Of a stretch of DNA of 64,000 nt, positions 51,270 through 60,708 are shown piece by piece. A program made the position numbers and the translations under genes. The notes beneath the pieces were generated by a model. It was not told the origin of the DNA and ran no database searches. It was given only the letters and a program-made list of their open reading frames with translations. The DNA is from Bacillota bacterium (GTDB taxonomy: Bacteria > Bacillota > Clostridia > Christensenellales > CAG-314), in NCBI GenBank assembly GCA_023458375.1, contig JAEWZT010000002.1:248001-312000 (forward strand). Direction: 5' to 3'. Every line of letters begins with the position of its first letter. The stretch's first letter is position 1.

Positions 51270-51611
51270 ATGCGTCATTTCATGCACCTAAACCCATCCC
51301 CTTTTGAAAAAATTAAAAACGGCAGCAAAACGATTGAGCTAAGGCTTTATGACGAGAAGCGGCGTAAAGTCAAGAGAGGGGACGAAATAGAGTTTGCAAA
51401 AATTGATTGGGAAGAAAAGCTGCTTGTAAAGGTTGTAAACATTTACATATTTGACAGCTTTGAAAATCTTTACGACGTATTGCCCCTTGACAAATGCGGC
51501 TATACCAAAGAAAAATTGCCCTTTGCAAAAGCCGGCGACATGGAAAGCCTTTACGGCAAACAAGCGCAGCAAAAATGGGGCGTTGCGGGGATAGAAATAG
51601 AAGTAATTTAA
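51270..51611 (+). CDS. ASCH-domain protein
   Basis: 113 residues, 3 bases after yitT2. The ASCH core has NGSKTIELRLYDEKRRKV (residues about 17-34), GDEIEF and a closing IEIEVI strand. ASCH domains are PUA-like RNA-binding folds, some acting as nucleases or acetylcytidine amidohydrolases. No further motif points to one activity. Likely in the yitT operon; a terminator follows. Confidence 0.8.
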   Translation: MRHFMHLNPSPFEKIKNGSKTIELRLYDEKRRKVKRGDEIEFAKIDWEEKLLVKVVNIYIFDSFENLYDVLPLDKCGYTKEKLPFAKAGDMESLYGKQAQQKWGVAGIEIEVI

Positions 51612-51675
51612 AGTTTTAAGCACCATAAGCAGATTAGTTGAAACGCTTAACGAAAGGATAAAATAATTTTAAAAC

Positions 51676-51704
51676 AAAAGGGGCGGAAAATTTCCGCCCC
51701 TTTT
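51676..51704 (+). terminator. Terminator of the yitT-ASCH operon
   Basis: AAAAGGGGCGGAAA pairs perfectly with TTTCCGCCCCTTTT around one base plus a closing loop. Strong bidirectional-looking stem with T4 at the end. Confidence 0.85.
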
Positions 51705-52106
51705 AGTATGTTATGTAAAACATTTTCCGTTAATTTTCTTTGTACATTTTTAATCTTATAGTTTTAATATCGTTGACAGCGCAAGATATTTTTAAAGGTT
51801 TTCATAAAATAAAAAAAAGTTGTCGTGTCCGCAGTTCAAATAATATGTAATTAAAGGCTGCGCCCCAATGGCAGAACAATACGCCGCTATCTGCAACGCG
51901 CAAACTTAAAACGTCAAATGCGGCAGAATGGCTATTTTAACATAAGCAAACTGCCACTTGCCGTCAGCGATAAACGCAGAGTTAGAAAGTTTTGGATTTG
52001 CAATGATTTTGACAATAAAACCAAATCTTTGTTTTTGAGTTGCGCAACAAAAAATAAGCAAACTTCCTTCTTTCTTTTATCTTTTGCCAAAAACAATTTA
52101 AGGAAC
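51705..52106. other. Spacer after the ASCH gene
   Basis: 400 bases, A/T-rich. Overlapping frames on both strands (51918-52142, 51932-52120) show no family or ribosome binding site. Nothing recognised. Confidence 0.45.
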
Positions 52107-52140
52107 AATAAAGGAGGCAAAAGCGCCTCCTTTATTTTTT
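52107..52140. terminator. Bidirectional terminator by the DUF1858 gene
   Basis: AATAAAGGAGGC at 52107-52118 pairs perfectly with GCCTCCTTTATT at 52125-52136. The plus side continues TTTT. It follows the minus-strand DUF1858 gene directly. Confidence 0.8.
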
Positions 52141-52152
52141 AACTTATTTTTG

Positions 52153-52344
52153 TTATTTAGCTACCGCGTTTAATTTTTTAAGCATTTCTTCAAGGTTAAT
52201 GCCGTGGACGGCGGCGGCTTCCTCAACCGTTTCGCCCCTTGCCGCAAGGCAGCCTACGCAGCCCATTCCGTAAGAGGAAAAAACGGCGGCGGTAGCGCGG
52301 TTTACTTGCAAAACCTCTATAATTTTCATATCTTTGGTTATCAT
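52153..52344 (-). CDS. DUF1858 redox-disulfide domain protein
   Basis: 63 residues. It starts MITKDMKIIEVL and has GMGCVGCLAARGETVEEAA with Cys29 and Cys32. This is the small DUF1858 fold, also called hybrid-cluster-associated redox disulfide protein. The CxxC pair probably takes part in thiol-disulfide exchange or binds a metal. Stand-alone copies are common in anaerobes. Partner unknown. A GGAGCAG-type site precedes it. Confidence 0.88.
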   Translation of the reverse strand: MITKDMKIIEVLQVNRATAAVFSSYGMGCVGCLAARGETVEEAAAVHGINLEEMLKKLNAVAK

Positions 52345-52417
52345 AACAATCTGCTCCTTTTTATATATTTTGTTTTATTTTGCGTTGTCGCTTTTATTTT
52401 ATTTTCTGTTTACTTTT

Positions 52418-53467
52418 CTAATTAAGTTTACTGCCGCAGTCGGGGCAAAACTTTTGCTTATCCTTTACCGAAGCGCCGCAGTTGGGGCAGGCATTTTTTG
52501 ATTTAAAAGGCAGACCGCAGTTGGCGCAAAACTTTGCCTCGGGGGCCGAGGCAAAACCGCATTCGGTGCAAAAACGCTTTTTTTCTTGCTGCTCTTTGTC
52601 GGTGTCGGCGGCGTTGGCGATATTGGAAAACGCGGCGTTGACCGCGCCTCCCGCCTGCTGACCCAAACCTATGCCCATAAAGGTGCCAACTGTTCCGGTG
52701 TTGCGCGCGGCGTCGCCCAAAGCATCGGCAGCTCTCTTTTGGGTGTATACGCCCATTTTGTCGGAAAGTATACCCAAAGACGCCCTTTCGTCCATAGCTT
52801 TTTCCACCGATTCGGGGAATGCTATATTTTCAATTACAAAGTTGGTTATGTCAAGCCCGATATTGTTAAACTTTGTCCTTACGTTGCCCGCGCACATATC
52901 GCCGAACTCGTTTAAGTTGGCGTATATTTCAAGGGCGCTCACCTTGCTTTCGGCAATGGTATCGGTAACGGTGGACACAAGCATGCTGCGCAAATAGTCG
53001 GCGATATCTTTTACGCCGAACTTGTTAACTGTTCCGAACAGCTCTTTCATAAAGGTTCTGGCCTCGTGCACCTTAAAGGAATAGGTGCCGAAAGCCCCCA
53101 CGCGTATAATGCCGAAGTCTTTGTCTTTTACCACCAAAGGCCTGCTCGTGCCCCACTTTTGGTTTACAAATTGCTTTGTGCTGACAAAATAAACTTCCGC
53201 CTTAAAGCGTGATTCTTTACCTTGATAAAACAAAGCGCCAAGCCCCGAAAGTATGGGCAGGTTTTTTGTGGTCAAGGTATATTTGCCCGGTTCAAAAACG
53301 TCGGCGATTTTTCCCAAGTGGACGAATACGGCAAGCTGGCTTTCCCTTACCGTCAAAGAGGAGCCTGAAATAATTTCTTTGCCCCCGTGCGGAAACTGGT
53401 AGACAAGGGTATCGGCGGAAGGGTCTTTCCACTCAATCACCTGCCACATTTGGTCCTTAAACGCCAT
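52418..53467 (-). CDS. SPFH-domain protein with zinc ribbons
   Basis: 349 residues. The SPFH/band-7 domain (about 25-230) is of the YdjI/virion-core type, with a central FGTYSFKVHEARTFMKEL. A glycine/alanine-rich linker (GIGLGQQAGGAVNAA) follows. The C-terminus has two or three zinc ribbons (CTECG...CANCG, CPNCG...CPDCG). Proteins of this type oligomerise at membranes, and in Bacillus the YdjFGHI set handles phage-shock-like stress. No PspA partner is adjacent. Confidence 0.85.
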   Translation of the reverse strand: MAFKDQMWQVIEWKDPSADTLVYQFPHGGKEIISGSSLTVRESQLAVFVHLGKIADVFEPGKYTLTTKNLPILSGLGALFYQGKESRFKAEVYFVSTKQFVNQKWGTSRPLVVKDKDFGIIRVGAFGTYSFKVHEARTFMKELFGTVNKFGVKDIADYLRSMLVSTVTDTIAESKVSALEIYANLNEFGDMCAGNVRTKFNNIGLDITNFVIENIAFPESVEKAMDERASLGILSDKMGVYTQKRAADALGDAARNTGTVGTFMGIGLGQQAGGAVNAAFSNIANAADTDKEQQEKKRFCTECGFASAPEAKFCANCGLPFKSKNACPNCGASVKDKQKFCPDCGSKLN

Positions 53468-53612
53468 AGCGGTAACTCCTTTGCCATATATTTTGTATTT
53501 TTAATTATAGCATAACGGCAAAAAGGGCGCAATAGATTTGTTGGACTTGCATAGGCTTGTCCTTGCCATATTTTTTAAGTGCCCGCAATAGAATATAGCG
53601 AGGAAAAATATA

Positions 53613-54296
53613 ATGCTGTTAAGTCAACTTTTGGGTAAAAAAATTGTATGTTTAACTGATACCGCCGACTTGGGAAACGTTGAAAGCCTGCTTTTTAACG
53701 AAAATTTGACGGCGGCAATTTATTTAAAGGCCGGCGCCCGCTTAATTCCCGTTGAGCAGATTTTTAAAATTTCCGACGCCGTTGTTATAAAAAGCTGCGG
53801 CGAAAAGGAAAATATCAAAGATATTAAGCTTGCGGGGGAAGCGCAAACTTGCGGCGATAAAACTGTTCGGCCGGAACAGCCGCAAGTGGAACAGGCCTCG
53901 TTTTCTTTATACAAAACGCCGCTTTATTCTACGGCGGGAAAGTTTTTGGGCAGTTGCGAGGATGTGCTTTTGACAAACGGTTTAAAGGTAAAAGGCATAA
54001 TAACTGCGGAAAAAAACTATACGCCGCGCGCGGTGTTTTCTGCGGGACAAAGCGTTTTGATTAAAGCCGCTTTGCCAAAGGGCGAAAGTTTGTCTTATGC
54101 TGTAAAAACGCAAAACCACGAAATAGTTTACGGTGATTTTACCTTTTTAATAGGCAAAAAGCTGGGGTCGTCTTTACTCGACAGGCAGGGGTGCCTGCTT
54201 GCCGCAAGGGGGCAAAAGATAAGCGACCGCCTTTTAATGACGGCAAAAATCCACGGCAAACTCAAAGAGCTGGCGGTTAAGGCGAAAGAAATGTAA
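53613..54296 (+). CDS. PRC-barrel-like protein, two domains
   Basis: 227 residues. Two PRC-barrel-like halves: LLGKKIVCLTDTADLGNVES with a following IYLKAGARLIPVEQIFKI, and KTPLYSTAGKFLGSCEDVLL with VKGIITAEK. A third similar stretch (GKKLGSSLLDRQGCLLAARG) lies at the C-terminus. PRC barrels occur in ribosome maturation and sporulation proteins (YlmC/YmxH type). Exact role unknown. GAGGAAAAAT upstream is a reasonable ribosome binding site. Confidence 0.7.
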   Translation: MLLSQLLGKKIVCLTDTADLGNVESLLFNENLTAAIYLKAGARLIPVEQIFKISDAVVIKSCGEKENIKDIKLAGEAQTCGDKTVRPEQPQVEQASFSLYKTPLYSTAGKFLGSCEDVLLTNGLKVKGIITAEKNYTPRAVFSAGQSVLIKAALPKGESLSYAVKTQNHEIVYGDFTFLIGKKLGSSLLDRQGCLLAARGQKISDRLLMTAKIHGKLKELAVKAKEM

Positions 54297-54641
54297 AATA
54301 GTGAGCAAAACTTCCTAAATAAACAAGAAATATCAGCGACATATGCCGCACATCATAATTTATTTTTTTTATTAAAATATTTTACTCAGTTTGCAACATT
54401 TTTGAAAAATACCAAGACTGTATAATATAAAGTATTATAAAATGTGCAGAAAACCTATATCTTAACAAAAGGGAAGAATACTGTATGATAATACCGTATA
54501 ATTCATAGACAAAGCCGCAGATACGCGGCAGATTTACTTTGTTTTATTAAAAGATTTTACAGCAAACCGATATTCTCTTAACGGTAAGGGAAAATTGTCT
54601 GTTTTAACGGCATGTAATATATAAAGGAGTGAAATGGAATT
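54297..54641. other. Spacer before decayed secreted-protein genes
   Basis: 345 bases, A/T-rich, with no gene, RNA or strong hairpin recognised. Confidence 0.45.
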
Positions 54642-55132
54642 GTGAAAAAATCATTAGCAATTAAGCTGCTTTCGGCGTTACTCATAATCATACTCATTTT
54701 TTCGCTTGGTGGTTGCTGCAATGAAGATATAGACGAAGACAATTTTGCTTTAAGCGGAAAGACCGAAATAAAAATCAGAGAAACCCTTTTAGCAAACTCT
54801 AAAAATGACAATATAACAATAAGCGATATAGTGATTAAGCACTATTTAGGCAACTACCAAGGGTAGCCTTGGCGGTAATGATTGAAGGTGATAAAAATAA
54901 CCAGATTACTGTTTTAACAGGGGTTAATCTCGCAGGAGTTTTATTTCTTTTTCCTAATGAAACAATCCGAATTTATCATAAAGGTAATATTTATCGGTTG
55001 CATGAGGCATATCAACGCAGACTTGTAAGGAAAGCTGACTTGAAAAGATTATTAGAAAGATATATAGCTTTGTATCCCGAATTAGACCCCGATAAGAAAG
55101 ACATAGCAGGATGGCTTATACAGTATTATTAA
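54642..55132 (+). pseudogene. Frameshifted lipoprotein
   Basis: GTG start; a signal peptide with lipobox LGGCC. The first frame ends at TAG (54864-54866) after IVIKHYLGNYQG. One base earlier the frame continues VALAVMIEGDKNNQITVL and on to a C-terminus PDKKDIAGWLIQYY at 55132. Sense continues exactly across the break, so a single-base change split one 163-residue secreted protein. Family not recognised. The adjacent subtilase is also broken. Confidence 0.65.
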
Positions 55133-55157
55133 AAATATAAAATAAGGGGGAAAACTA

Positions 55158-55819
55158 ATGAAAAAAAGTGTATTTGAAAAAATTGGCAATATCAATCCTG
55201 CCTATGGGTAGCATAAGCGCTAATGCCGCAGAAATTAACAACGTAAAAGAGTATGTCGAGCAAAAGATATTCTGCAACGCTACCATAGAAGACGATTTTT
55301 CAGACGACAGGGTGCTGATTGTGCTAAACAAGAATGAAAGCCAAAGTTTTAAGGCTTATCAAGCAAGTGATTTTTCCAATATTAACTGATCTGAAGTTAA
55401 AGATTTGACGGCGGCTACGGGAGAACTAGTAAAAAACAAGCTGCAAACGGGAAAAAGCACAAGCGAAAACTCCGCCTTTGAAATAAACACCGAAAAATTC
55501 AGAAGAATATTGTGTCTTATACTAGATGAAAAGAGTAAAGAAAATGTCCTGAAAGTTATCAAAAAACTTGAAAAAAGAGACGATATTTTATGTGCCGAAC
55601 CCGACTATATAATGTCAATTTGCGAGACAACATCCGATGACCCTTATTATACAAGCGGAGAACAATGGGCAATAAATAAAATTCCCAATGACCCATCCAA
55701 AGCTGAACCCGCCCGACGAATCTGAGGAAATAATATTTGACGCGGTTGCCAAAAATGACGGTAATTTTTATATTTACGTTGACAAAATCTTTATTATAAA
55801 AACGGACGATATTATATAG
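55158..55819 (+). pseudogene. Decayed subtilisin-like (S8) protease
   Basis: After AAGGGGG the ATG is followed by A7; one A fewer would open MKKVYLKKLAISILPMGS, a signal peptide ending near SANAAE. An in-frame TGA lies at 55387-55389. The prodomain continues (ENVLKVIKKLEKRDDILCAE, then PDYIM), as does the usual pre-catalytic DPYYTSGEQWAINKI. The Asp/His/Ser catalytic domain is gone; a frame change joins a short C-terminal piece ending DKIFIIKTDDII. Several lesions make it a clear pseudogene. Confidence 0.75.
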
Positions 55820-55931
55820 AATAATTCATCAAGCGGTTAGTTTTATTTTCAAAACGATTAAACGATTTTACAACGGCAATAAATGTAATTGTAAAATTAA
55901 AAGACGGTTATAAGCCGTCTTTTAATTTTTT

Positions 55932-56006
55932 TGGCTAGGGTAGCAGGATTTGAACCTGCGAATGACGGAGTCAGAATCCGTTGCCTTACCGCTTGGCTAT
56001 ACCCCA
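55932..56006 (-). tRNA. tRNA-Gln (CTG)
   Basis: Minus strand: TGGGGTA pairs with TACCCTA, discriminator G, encoded CCA. The anticodon loop TTCTGAC gives CTG. TGGGGTATAGCCAAGCGG is the usual tRNA-Gln 5' end. Confidence 0.93.
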
Positions 56007-56558
56007 ATAAAAACTGCCCCCTCAAAACGGGTGGCTTAGAATAATAATAGACTAAAAGAGGCAAAAAGTCAATCGTTTAATGGGTTAAATAGACCCCTTA
56101 AAGTTTTGGGAAAGACCTTGACTAAGCCCGCCTCATTTGCTACAATTCCAAGTATTGTTTTTAAAAAAAAGCGTATGAAAAACAGAGCAAAAAATAAGAA
56201 ATAGGGACAAAGATAGTTAGGTTTGCGCTCTTGGCAAAAATAGTGTAAACTGTTTTTTGGGCAGAGAAATAAAACAGGCTTGTTTGAGATTAAAAAAGAA
56301 CTAAGCGCTTTAAGCGGAATAAAACGATTTTATAAATATGTAGTTGTCAAAATTAAAGTCTTTGAACTTAAAAGCGTTACAAAGTTAATTAAAAACAAGA
56401 GCATTCCTTTTTAAGAACAACCGCTTTTAAAAAAGAGGTAAGGGCGCGAATAACAAGCATAACCGCTTATATAAAAAGCAGATGATAGTTCAAAAGCGAC
56501 AAACCAAAAAAACTGTTCCTGCTAAATGCAAAGCCAAAGGAACAAAAAATAAAAAGAT
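56007..56558. other. Spacer upstream of the MGMT-like gene
   Basis: 550 bases, A-rich on the plus strand. No gene recognised. A promoter could lie near 56240, but no convincing pair of boxes was found. Confidence 0.45.
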
Positions 56559-56900
56559 ATGAGCAAAGATTTTTTTAAAAGAACATACGAATACCTTAAA
56601 AAAGTACCCAGTGGAAAAGTAGTAACTTACGGGCAAATTGCGCGCGCTATCGGCGCTGCGCGCTGCGCCAAGCAGGTGGGCTACGCGCTTCACTGCAACC
56701 CTTCGCCTTATGTTATCCCCTGCCATAGGGTGGTCAACAGGTTTGGGGGGCTTGCGCCCGCGTTTGCTTTCGGCGGACTGGAAATTCAGCAGAAGCTGCT
56801 TGAAGAAGAGGGCGTAGAAGTGGTTGACGGCGTTGTTGATTTGAAAAAATATCAGTTTAGTGAGACTGCGGAAGGGAAGGGCTATGAAAAAGGGGTTTGA
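56559..56900 (+). CDS. MGMT-family methyltransferase-like protein (short form)
   Basis: 113 residues. It consists of the DNA-binding half of MGMT: VPSGKVVTYGQIARAIG (HTH entry), then YVIPCHRVVNRFGGL with the alkyl-acceptor PCHR (Cys55). The N-terminal domain of Ogt/Ada is absent. Small PCHR proteins act as alkylguanine transferases or, when Cys is replaced, as damage flaggers; here Cys is kept, so repair activity is possible. Its end overlaps the DUF1846 gene by 17 bases. Confidence 0.85.
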   Translation: MSKDFFKRTYEYLKKVPSGKVVTYGQIARAIGAARCAKQVGYALHCNPSPYVIPCHRVVNRFGGLAPAFAFGGLEIQQKLLEEEGVEVVDGVVDLKKYQFSETAEGKGYEKGV

Positions 56901-58365
56901 CAACAATCTGTATATAAAAAGGCAGTCGGAATTTATTTTAAAACGCATTGAAAAGTTTGACAACAAACTGTATTTGGAGTTTGGCGGAAAACTTTTTGAC
57001 GACCTGCACGCCTCGCGCGTGCTTCCAGGTTTTGACGCAAACGCCAAAATCAAGCTGCTTAAAAAGCTCAAAGACAGCGCGGAAGTCATATTCTGCATCA
57101 GCAGCAAAGATATTTTGAGAAATAAAATGCGCGCCGATTTCGGCATAACATATTCCCTTGAAGCTATGCGCGTAATAGACAATCTGCGCAAAGAGGGCAT
57201 TTTGGTTTCTGCAATAATAATAACCCTTTTTGAGGAAGAGCCCGCCGTAGAGCAATTTAAGCAAAAGCTGGAATTGCAGGGCGAAAAGGTATATATCCAC
57301 AGGGCGACAAAGGGCTACCCCCTAGACGTCAATACCATTGTATCGGAAGAGGGTTACGGTCAAAACTCATATGTGCCTACCACACGCCCCTTAGTGGTGG
57401 TTACCGCGCCCGGTCCCGGCAGCGGCAAATTAGCCACTTGTTTGACTCAGCTTTACCACGAGCACAAAAAGGGCATTTTTGCGGGATACGCAAAATACGA
57501 AACTTTCCCCGTGTGGAATCTACCCCTTTCCCACCCCGTAAACGTTGCTTACGAGGCGGCGACGGCGGATTTACAAGATATTAATATGATTGACTACTAT
57601 CACCTGCAAGCCAACAACGAGCAGACGGTAAATTATAACCGCGACCTTGAAACTTTCCCCGTATTAAATAACATTTTAACGCGCATAACGGGCAAGGATA
57701 TTTACCGCTCCCCTACCGAAATGGGCGTAAATATGATTGCAAGCGCCATTACGGACGACGAAGTGTGCTGTTATGCGGCTAAGCAGGAAGTTTTGCGCCG
57801 CTATTACGCCGCGAGGGTATTTTACAAAGAGGGTGCCACGCAGCTTGACACTGTAAAGCGCCTTGAATTTTTGATGCGCCAGCTTGCCTTGGTTCCCTCC
57901 GACCGCCCCTGCGTCCCCCCCGCGCTTGATTACGAAAAACGCTGCGGAATGCCCACCTGCGCCATTGAGCTTGACGACGGCAGGATAGTTATGGGCAAGC
58001 AGAGCACCCTTTTGACGGCTACTTCCGCCGCCGTGTTAAACGCTTTAAAGGTATTAGCCGGCATTAAAGACGAAATAAAACTGCTTCCGCCGCAAATTAT
58101 CCAGCCTATAATCTATTTAAACAAGTCGGTATATAAGTCAAAGCGCTCTATGATGACGCTTGAACAGGTGCTGATTGCGCTCGCAATGTCGCAAACGTAT
58201 AACGACGCGGCGGCGCTTGCGCTCAAATACCTGCCCTCCTTAAAGGGGGCGCAGGCGCACACAACGAGAATACTAACAAGCGCCACCCAAACGGTTTTCA
58301 GAAAGCTGGAAATGTCGGTAACAAGCGAGGACATTTACGTCAGCAGCGACCTTTATACGGAATAA
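56884..58365 (+). CDS. DUF1846 family protein
   Basis: 493 residues from the ATG at 56884 (AAGGG just upstream), rather than a longer in-frame start at 56860. Family blocks: FDNNLYIKRQSEFILKRI at the start, LYLEFGGKLFDDLHASRVLP, TAPGPGSGKLATCLTQLYHE (P-loop-like) and TEMGVNMIASAI. DUF1846 proteins are large, conserved in Bacillota, with a PEP-synthase/ATP-grasp-adjacent structure but no proven function. Overlaps the MGMT-like gene, so the two are co-expressed. Confidence 0.9.
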   Translation: MKKGFDNNLYIKRQSEFILKRIEKFDNKLYLEFGGKLFDDLHASRVLPGFDANAKIKLLKKLKDSAEVIFCISSKDILRNKMRADFGITYSLEAMRVIDNLRKEGILVSAIIITLFEEEPAVEQFKQKLELQGEKVYIHRATKGYPLDVNTIVSEEGYGQNSYVPTTRPLVVVTAPGPGSGKLATCLTQLYHEHKKGIFAGYAKYETFPVWNLPLSHPVNVAYEAATADLQDINMIDYYHLQANNEQTVNYNRDLETFPVLNNILTRITGKDIYRSPTEMGVNMIASAITDDEVCCYAAKQEVLRRYYAARVFYKEGATQLDTVKRLEFLMRQLALVPSDRPCVPPALDYEKRCGMPTCAIELDDGRIVMGKQSTLLTATSAAVLNALKVLAGIKDEIKLLPPQIIQPIIYLNKSVYKSKRSMMTLEQVLIALAMSQTYNDAAALALKYLPSLKGAQAHTTRILTSATQTVFRKLEMSVTSEDIYVSSDLYTE

Positions 58366-58818
58366 GCCACAAAAATAAGCATACTGCTGGGATTTAATTT
58401 GTCAGACCTTAAAAGGGTAACCCGAATGAAGCGGTTCTTATTATTTTGAGATGACGTAGCCCATTCCATTGATTTTTAAACTTATTATATCTTGTTTGCT
58501 GCTTGCCCAAATGCCCCCGCTTTATAACCTCGCTCAAATAGCTTTTGCTTTTATGCGGCGACAATTAAACGTTTGGGTTTGCAAGGCAAGAAAACGCCGC
58601 GACTTGTGATTACAAAACTATAAATAAAGTTTTAAAAAAACAGAAAAACAGCTAAAATAAAGTTTGCGCTAGCAATTTTGTAATGCATTTTGTCTTAAAA
58701 AAACTTATTAAAAAAAGAAACGCTCTGCAATAAAAATCACGTTATAAATTCCGTAAATCTTTGCTTAATGAAACTTATGAAAGAATCAATAATAAAAATT
58801 AAATATTAAAATATAGTT
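58366..58818. other. Spacer after the DUF1846 gene
   Basis: 450 bases. On the minus strand near 58440-58490 it reads KINGMGYVISK before a stop, possibly a gene end remnant. No intact gene or RNA recognised. Confidence 0.4.
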
Positions 58819-59379
58819 TTGCGCGATTGTTTGAAATCGGACATTGCCGACGAAATTAGGTGGTTTAAAGAAGAAACCGCTTGGATAAAAGCCGACACCC
58901 CTTGGGAATCTGTTGTGCCCATAGACGAGCAAGAGCTAAAAAATCAAGTGCTTGACGTTATTTCTTCAACGCGCCCCGCCGACCTTCGCTCCCGATTAGA
59001 AATTGAAACGCAAGGGAAACATATCGGCTTTGTATGCTCTTATCCGCTTGATTATAATTTTGAGCCTATTCAATACGGCAAAGCAGAAGGAAACGCTAAA
59101 AAATATTGCGCTTTGGGCATAGAAATCTGCGAGCCCGCTTTTTGGGGCAAAGGCTTGGGAAGGCAGGTTCTTGCGGCGACAATAAGGTATTACCAAGACA
59201 ACGGTTTCAACGATTTTTATTTGGAAACATGGTCTGGTAATACGCGCATGTTAAAGTGCGCGCAAAAGTTAGGCTTTTATATATGTAAACAAATACCGGC
59301 GTTTCGGCAGGCAAGCGGAATTGACTATGACGCCGTCATATTACTTTTGGACGGCAATAAGTTCAAGGAATATTATTAA
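58819..59379 (+). CDS. GNAT family N-acetyltransferase
   Basis: 186 residues from a TTG with no ribosome binding site. The frame is closed 9 bases upstream, so the first strand of the fold seems clipped. The acetyl-CoA motif is EICEPAFWGKGLGRQVLAA (near 113-130) and the closing block is YLETWSGNTRMLKCAQKLGF. It matches RimJ-like acetyltransferases. The weak start leaves open whether it is translated. Confidence 0.72.
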   Translation: MRDCLKSDIADEIRWFKEETAWIKADTPWESVVPIDEQELKNQVLDVISSTRPADLRSRLEIETQGKHIGFVCSYPLDYNFEPIQYGKAEGNAKKYCALGIEICEPAFWGKGLGRQVLAATIRYYQDNGFNDFYLETWSGNTRMLKCAQKLGFYICKQIPAFRQASGIDYDAVILLLDGNKFKEYY

Positions 59380-59461
59380 ATAATTAAAAAGACAGAGATT
59401 GCGCCTTTTGAAAACGCGTGTCGCAGCCTTAATAAAAATAAATATTATTAAAAGGGAACTT

Positions 59462-59947
59462 ATGACAGATTGGCAGAAACTAAACGAAATATATAAGCCT
59501 TTGCATGAAAAGGCAATTGAAATATTAAAGTCGCTTAAAGAAAAAGGATTTATGGCTAAACTGTCCTATTGCAATTTGCACGAAATTTTGGTTGAAGGAC
59601 AATACAAGAAGGAATATTTTCCGTTGCCCGAAATAGAAATTGAAAATTTAACTAAAAGCGCCGATTTAGGCATAACGCTGAACGGCGGACTTTGGCTGGA
59701 AGTAACACTGCAAAAAGAACGCGCCGCCCAGCTTGATTTTTCTAATCTTTCAAAAAATTACAGCATTGAGGTTTACGGGGCAGAGGATTATCTTACCGAC
59801 TTTTATCGCGCGGGCTTAGACGCAAGTTTAACGGCGGAAAAAATCGCGAAATCAAGCGAAAAAGAAATACATATTAACTTTGCAATTACCAACAGTCAGC
59901 CTAGGGATGTTGCACTAATAATAGAGAGTATAAAAGCCTTAGTATAA
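59462..59947 (+). CDS. Hypothetical protein (161 aa)
   Basis: ATG 6 bases after AAGGGAA. A soluble alpha/beta protein; a helical start (KLNEIYKPLHEKAIEILKSL) and later PLPEIEIENLTKSADLGITL. No domain recognised. Residues resemble no catalytic pattern. It follows the GNAT gene by 82 bases and may be co-transcribed. Confidence 0.65.
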   Translation: MTDWQKLNEIYKPLHEKAIEILKSLKEKGFMAKLSYCNLHEILVEGQYKKEYFPLPEIEIENLTKSADLGITLNGGLWLEVTLQKERAAQLDFSNLSKNYSIEVYGAEDYLTDFYRAGLDASLTAEKIAKSSEKEIHINFAITNSQPRDVALIIESIKALV

Positions 59948-59974
59948 GGTAAATCAAAATATAACCGCATGTTT

Positions 59975-60541
59975 TTATTTGTTTATTACTTTGCCTTGAA
60001 GATGCGAAAGGTCAAACTCGCCCCTTGAACGGCTGTCGGAAGATATAAGCCTGTTGTCGCCTATTAAAAACACGCCTTGTTTTACGACGTATTCCCCCTC
60101 TGTCGGTATGCAGCCTAAAACTTCGTAAAAATTAAAATCTTTGGGAACTAAGGGTATCGCTACCCCCTCGTATTCTTCGTCAATCCATTCATTTGTTCCC
60201 TTATATTTTATTTGTATGCGGTAGTTTTCTCCGTCTAGCGTTACGGCGCGCAGGCAATCTCCCTCAAAGGCTATAACCCTTTTTAGCAAATACTCGCCGC
60301 TCACGCTGTCAAGTATTACAATGACGTCGCCGCGCGCAATGTTGTCCGTCTTATGCACCCATACCCTTTGCCCGTTTTGATAGCTAGGCTCCATTGAAGC
60401 GCCTTGGGTAATAAAGCTTGTAAACACATAAATGCGCAAAAGAAAGGCTACAATGATAATAACCACCGCAATAAAAACGGTAATTAATGTGCCTTTGTCT
60501 ATTTTATTTGTTTGCGCGTTATCGCTGCTAGTTTTTTGCAT
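59975..60541 (-). CDS. lepB: Signal peptidase I
   Basis: 188 residues, one N-terminal membrane helix (about 19-40). The catalytic serine is in QGASMEPSY (Ser49) and the lysine in YLLKRVIA (Lys87), with GDNRLISSDSRSRGEF as box E. The usual order is box B, D, E; all present. It removes signal peptides from exported proteins at the outer face of the membrane. Overlaps the DUF951 gene by 14 bases. Confidence 0.94.
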   Translation of the reverse strand: MQKTSSDNAQTNKIDKGTLITVFIAVVIIIVAFLLRIYVFTSFITQGASMEPSYQNGQRVWVHKTDNIARGDVIVILDSVSGEYLLKRVIAFEGDCLRAVTLDGENYRIQIKYKGTNEWIDEEYEGVAIPLVPKDFNFYEVLGCIPTEGEYVVKQGVFLIGDNRLISSDSRSRGEFDLSHLQGKVINK

Positions 60542-60701
60542 TTTTCACCGCTTTGTTATATTCAAGAAGGCTTAGCATAATGATATGCCCGCATTTATCG
60601 CACTTTAATTTAATGTCGGCGCCCACCCTAATTACCGTAAAAAGGTCGTTTCCGCAGGGGTGAAGTTTTTTAAGTTTAACTTTTTCTCCCAAAACAGCCA
60701 T
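60528..60701 (-). CDS. DUF951 protein (57 aa)
   Basis: 57 residues, ATG at 60701. It reads KVKLKKLHPCGNDLFTVIRV, then ADIKLKCDKCGHIIMLSLLE. This is the DUF951 pattern (K-HPCG, then CxxCG), a small beta-barrel with a likely zinc site, common next to ychF or rpsF in Bacillota. Function unknown. Its 3' end overlaps the lepB start by 14 bases. Too short for many gene callers. Confidence 0.88.
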   Translation of the reverse strand: MAVLGEKVKLKKLHPCGNDLFTVIRVGADIKLKCDKCGHIIMLSLLEYNKAVKNAKN

Positions 60702-60708
60702 TTATATT

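Noticed and set aside
55387..55389. In-frame TGA in the subtilase as a selenocysteine codon
   Set aside because: The genome reads UGA as Sec, but the surrounding gene has other lesions and no catalytic domain, and no hairpin follows the codon.
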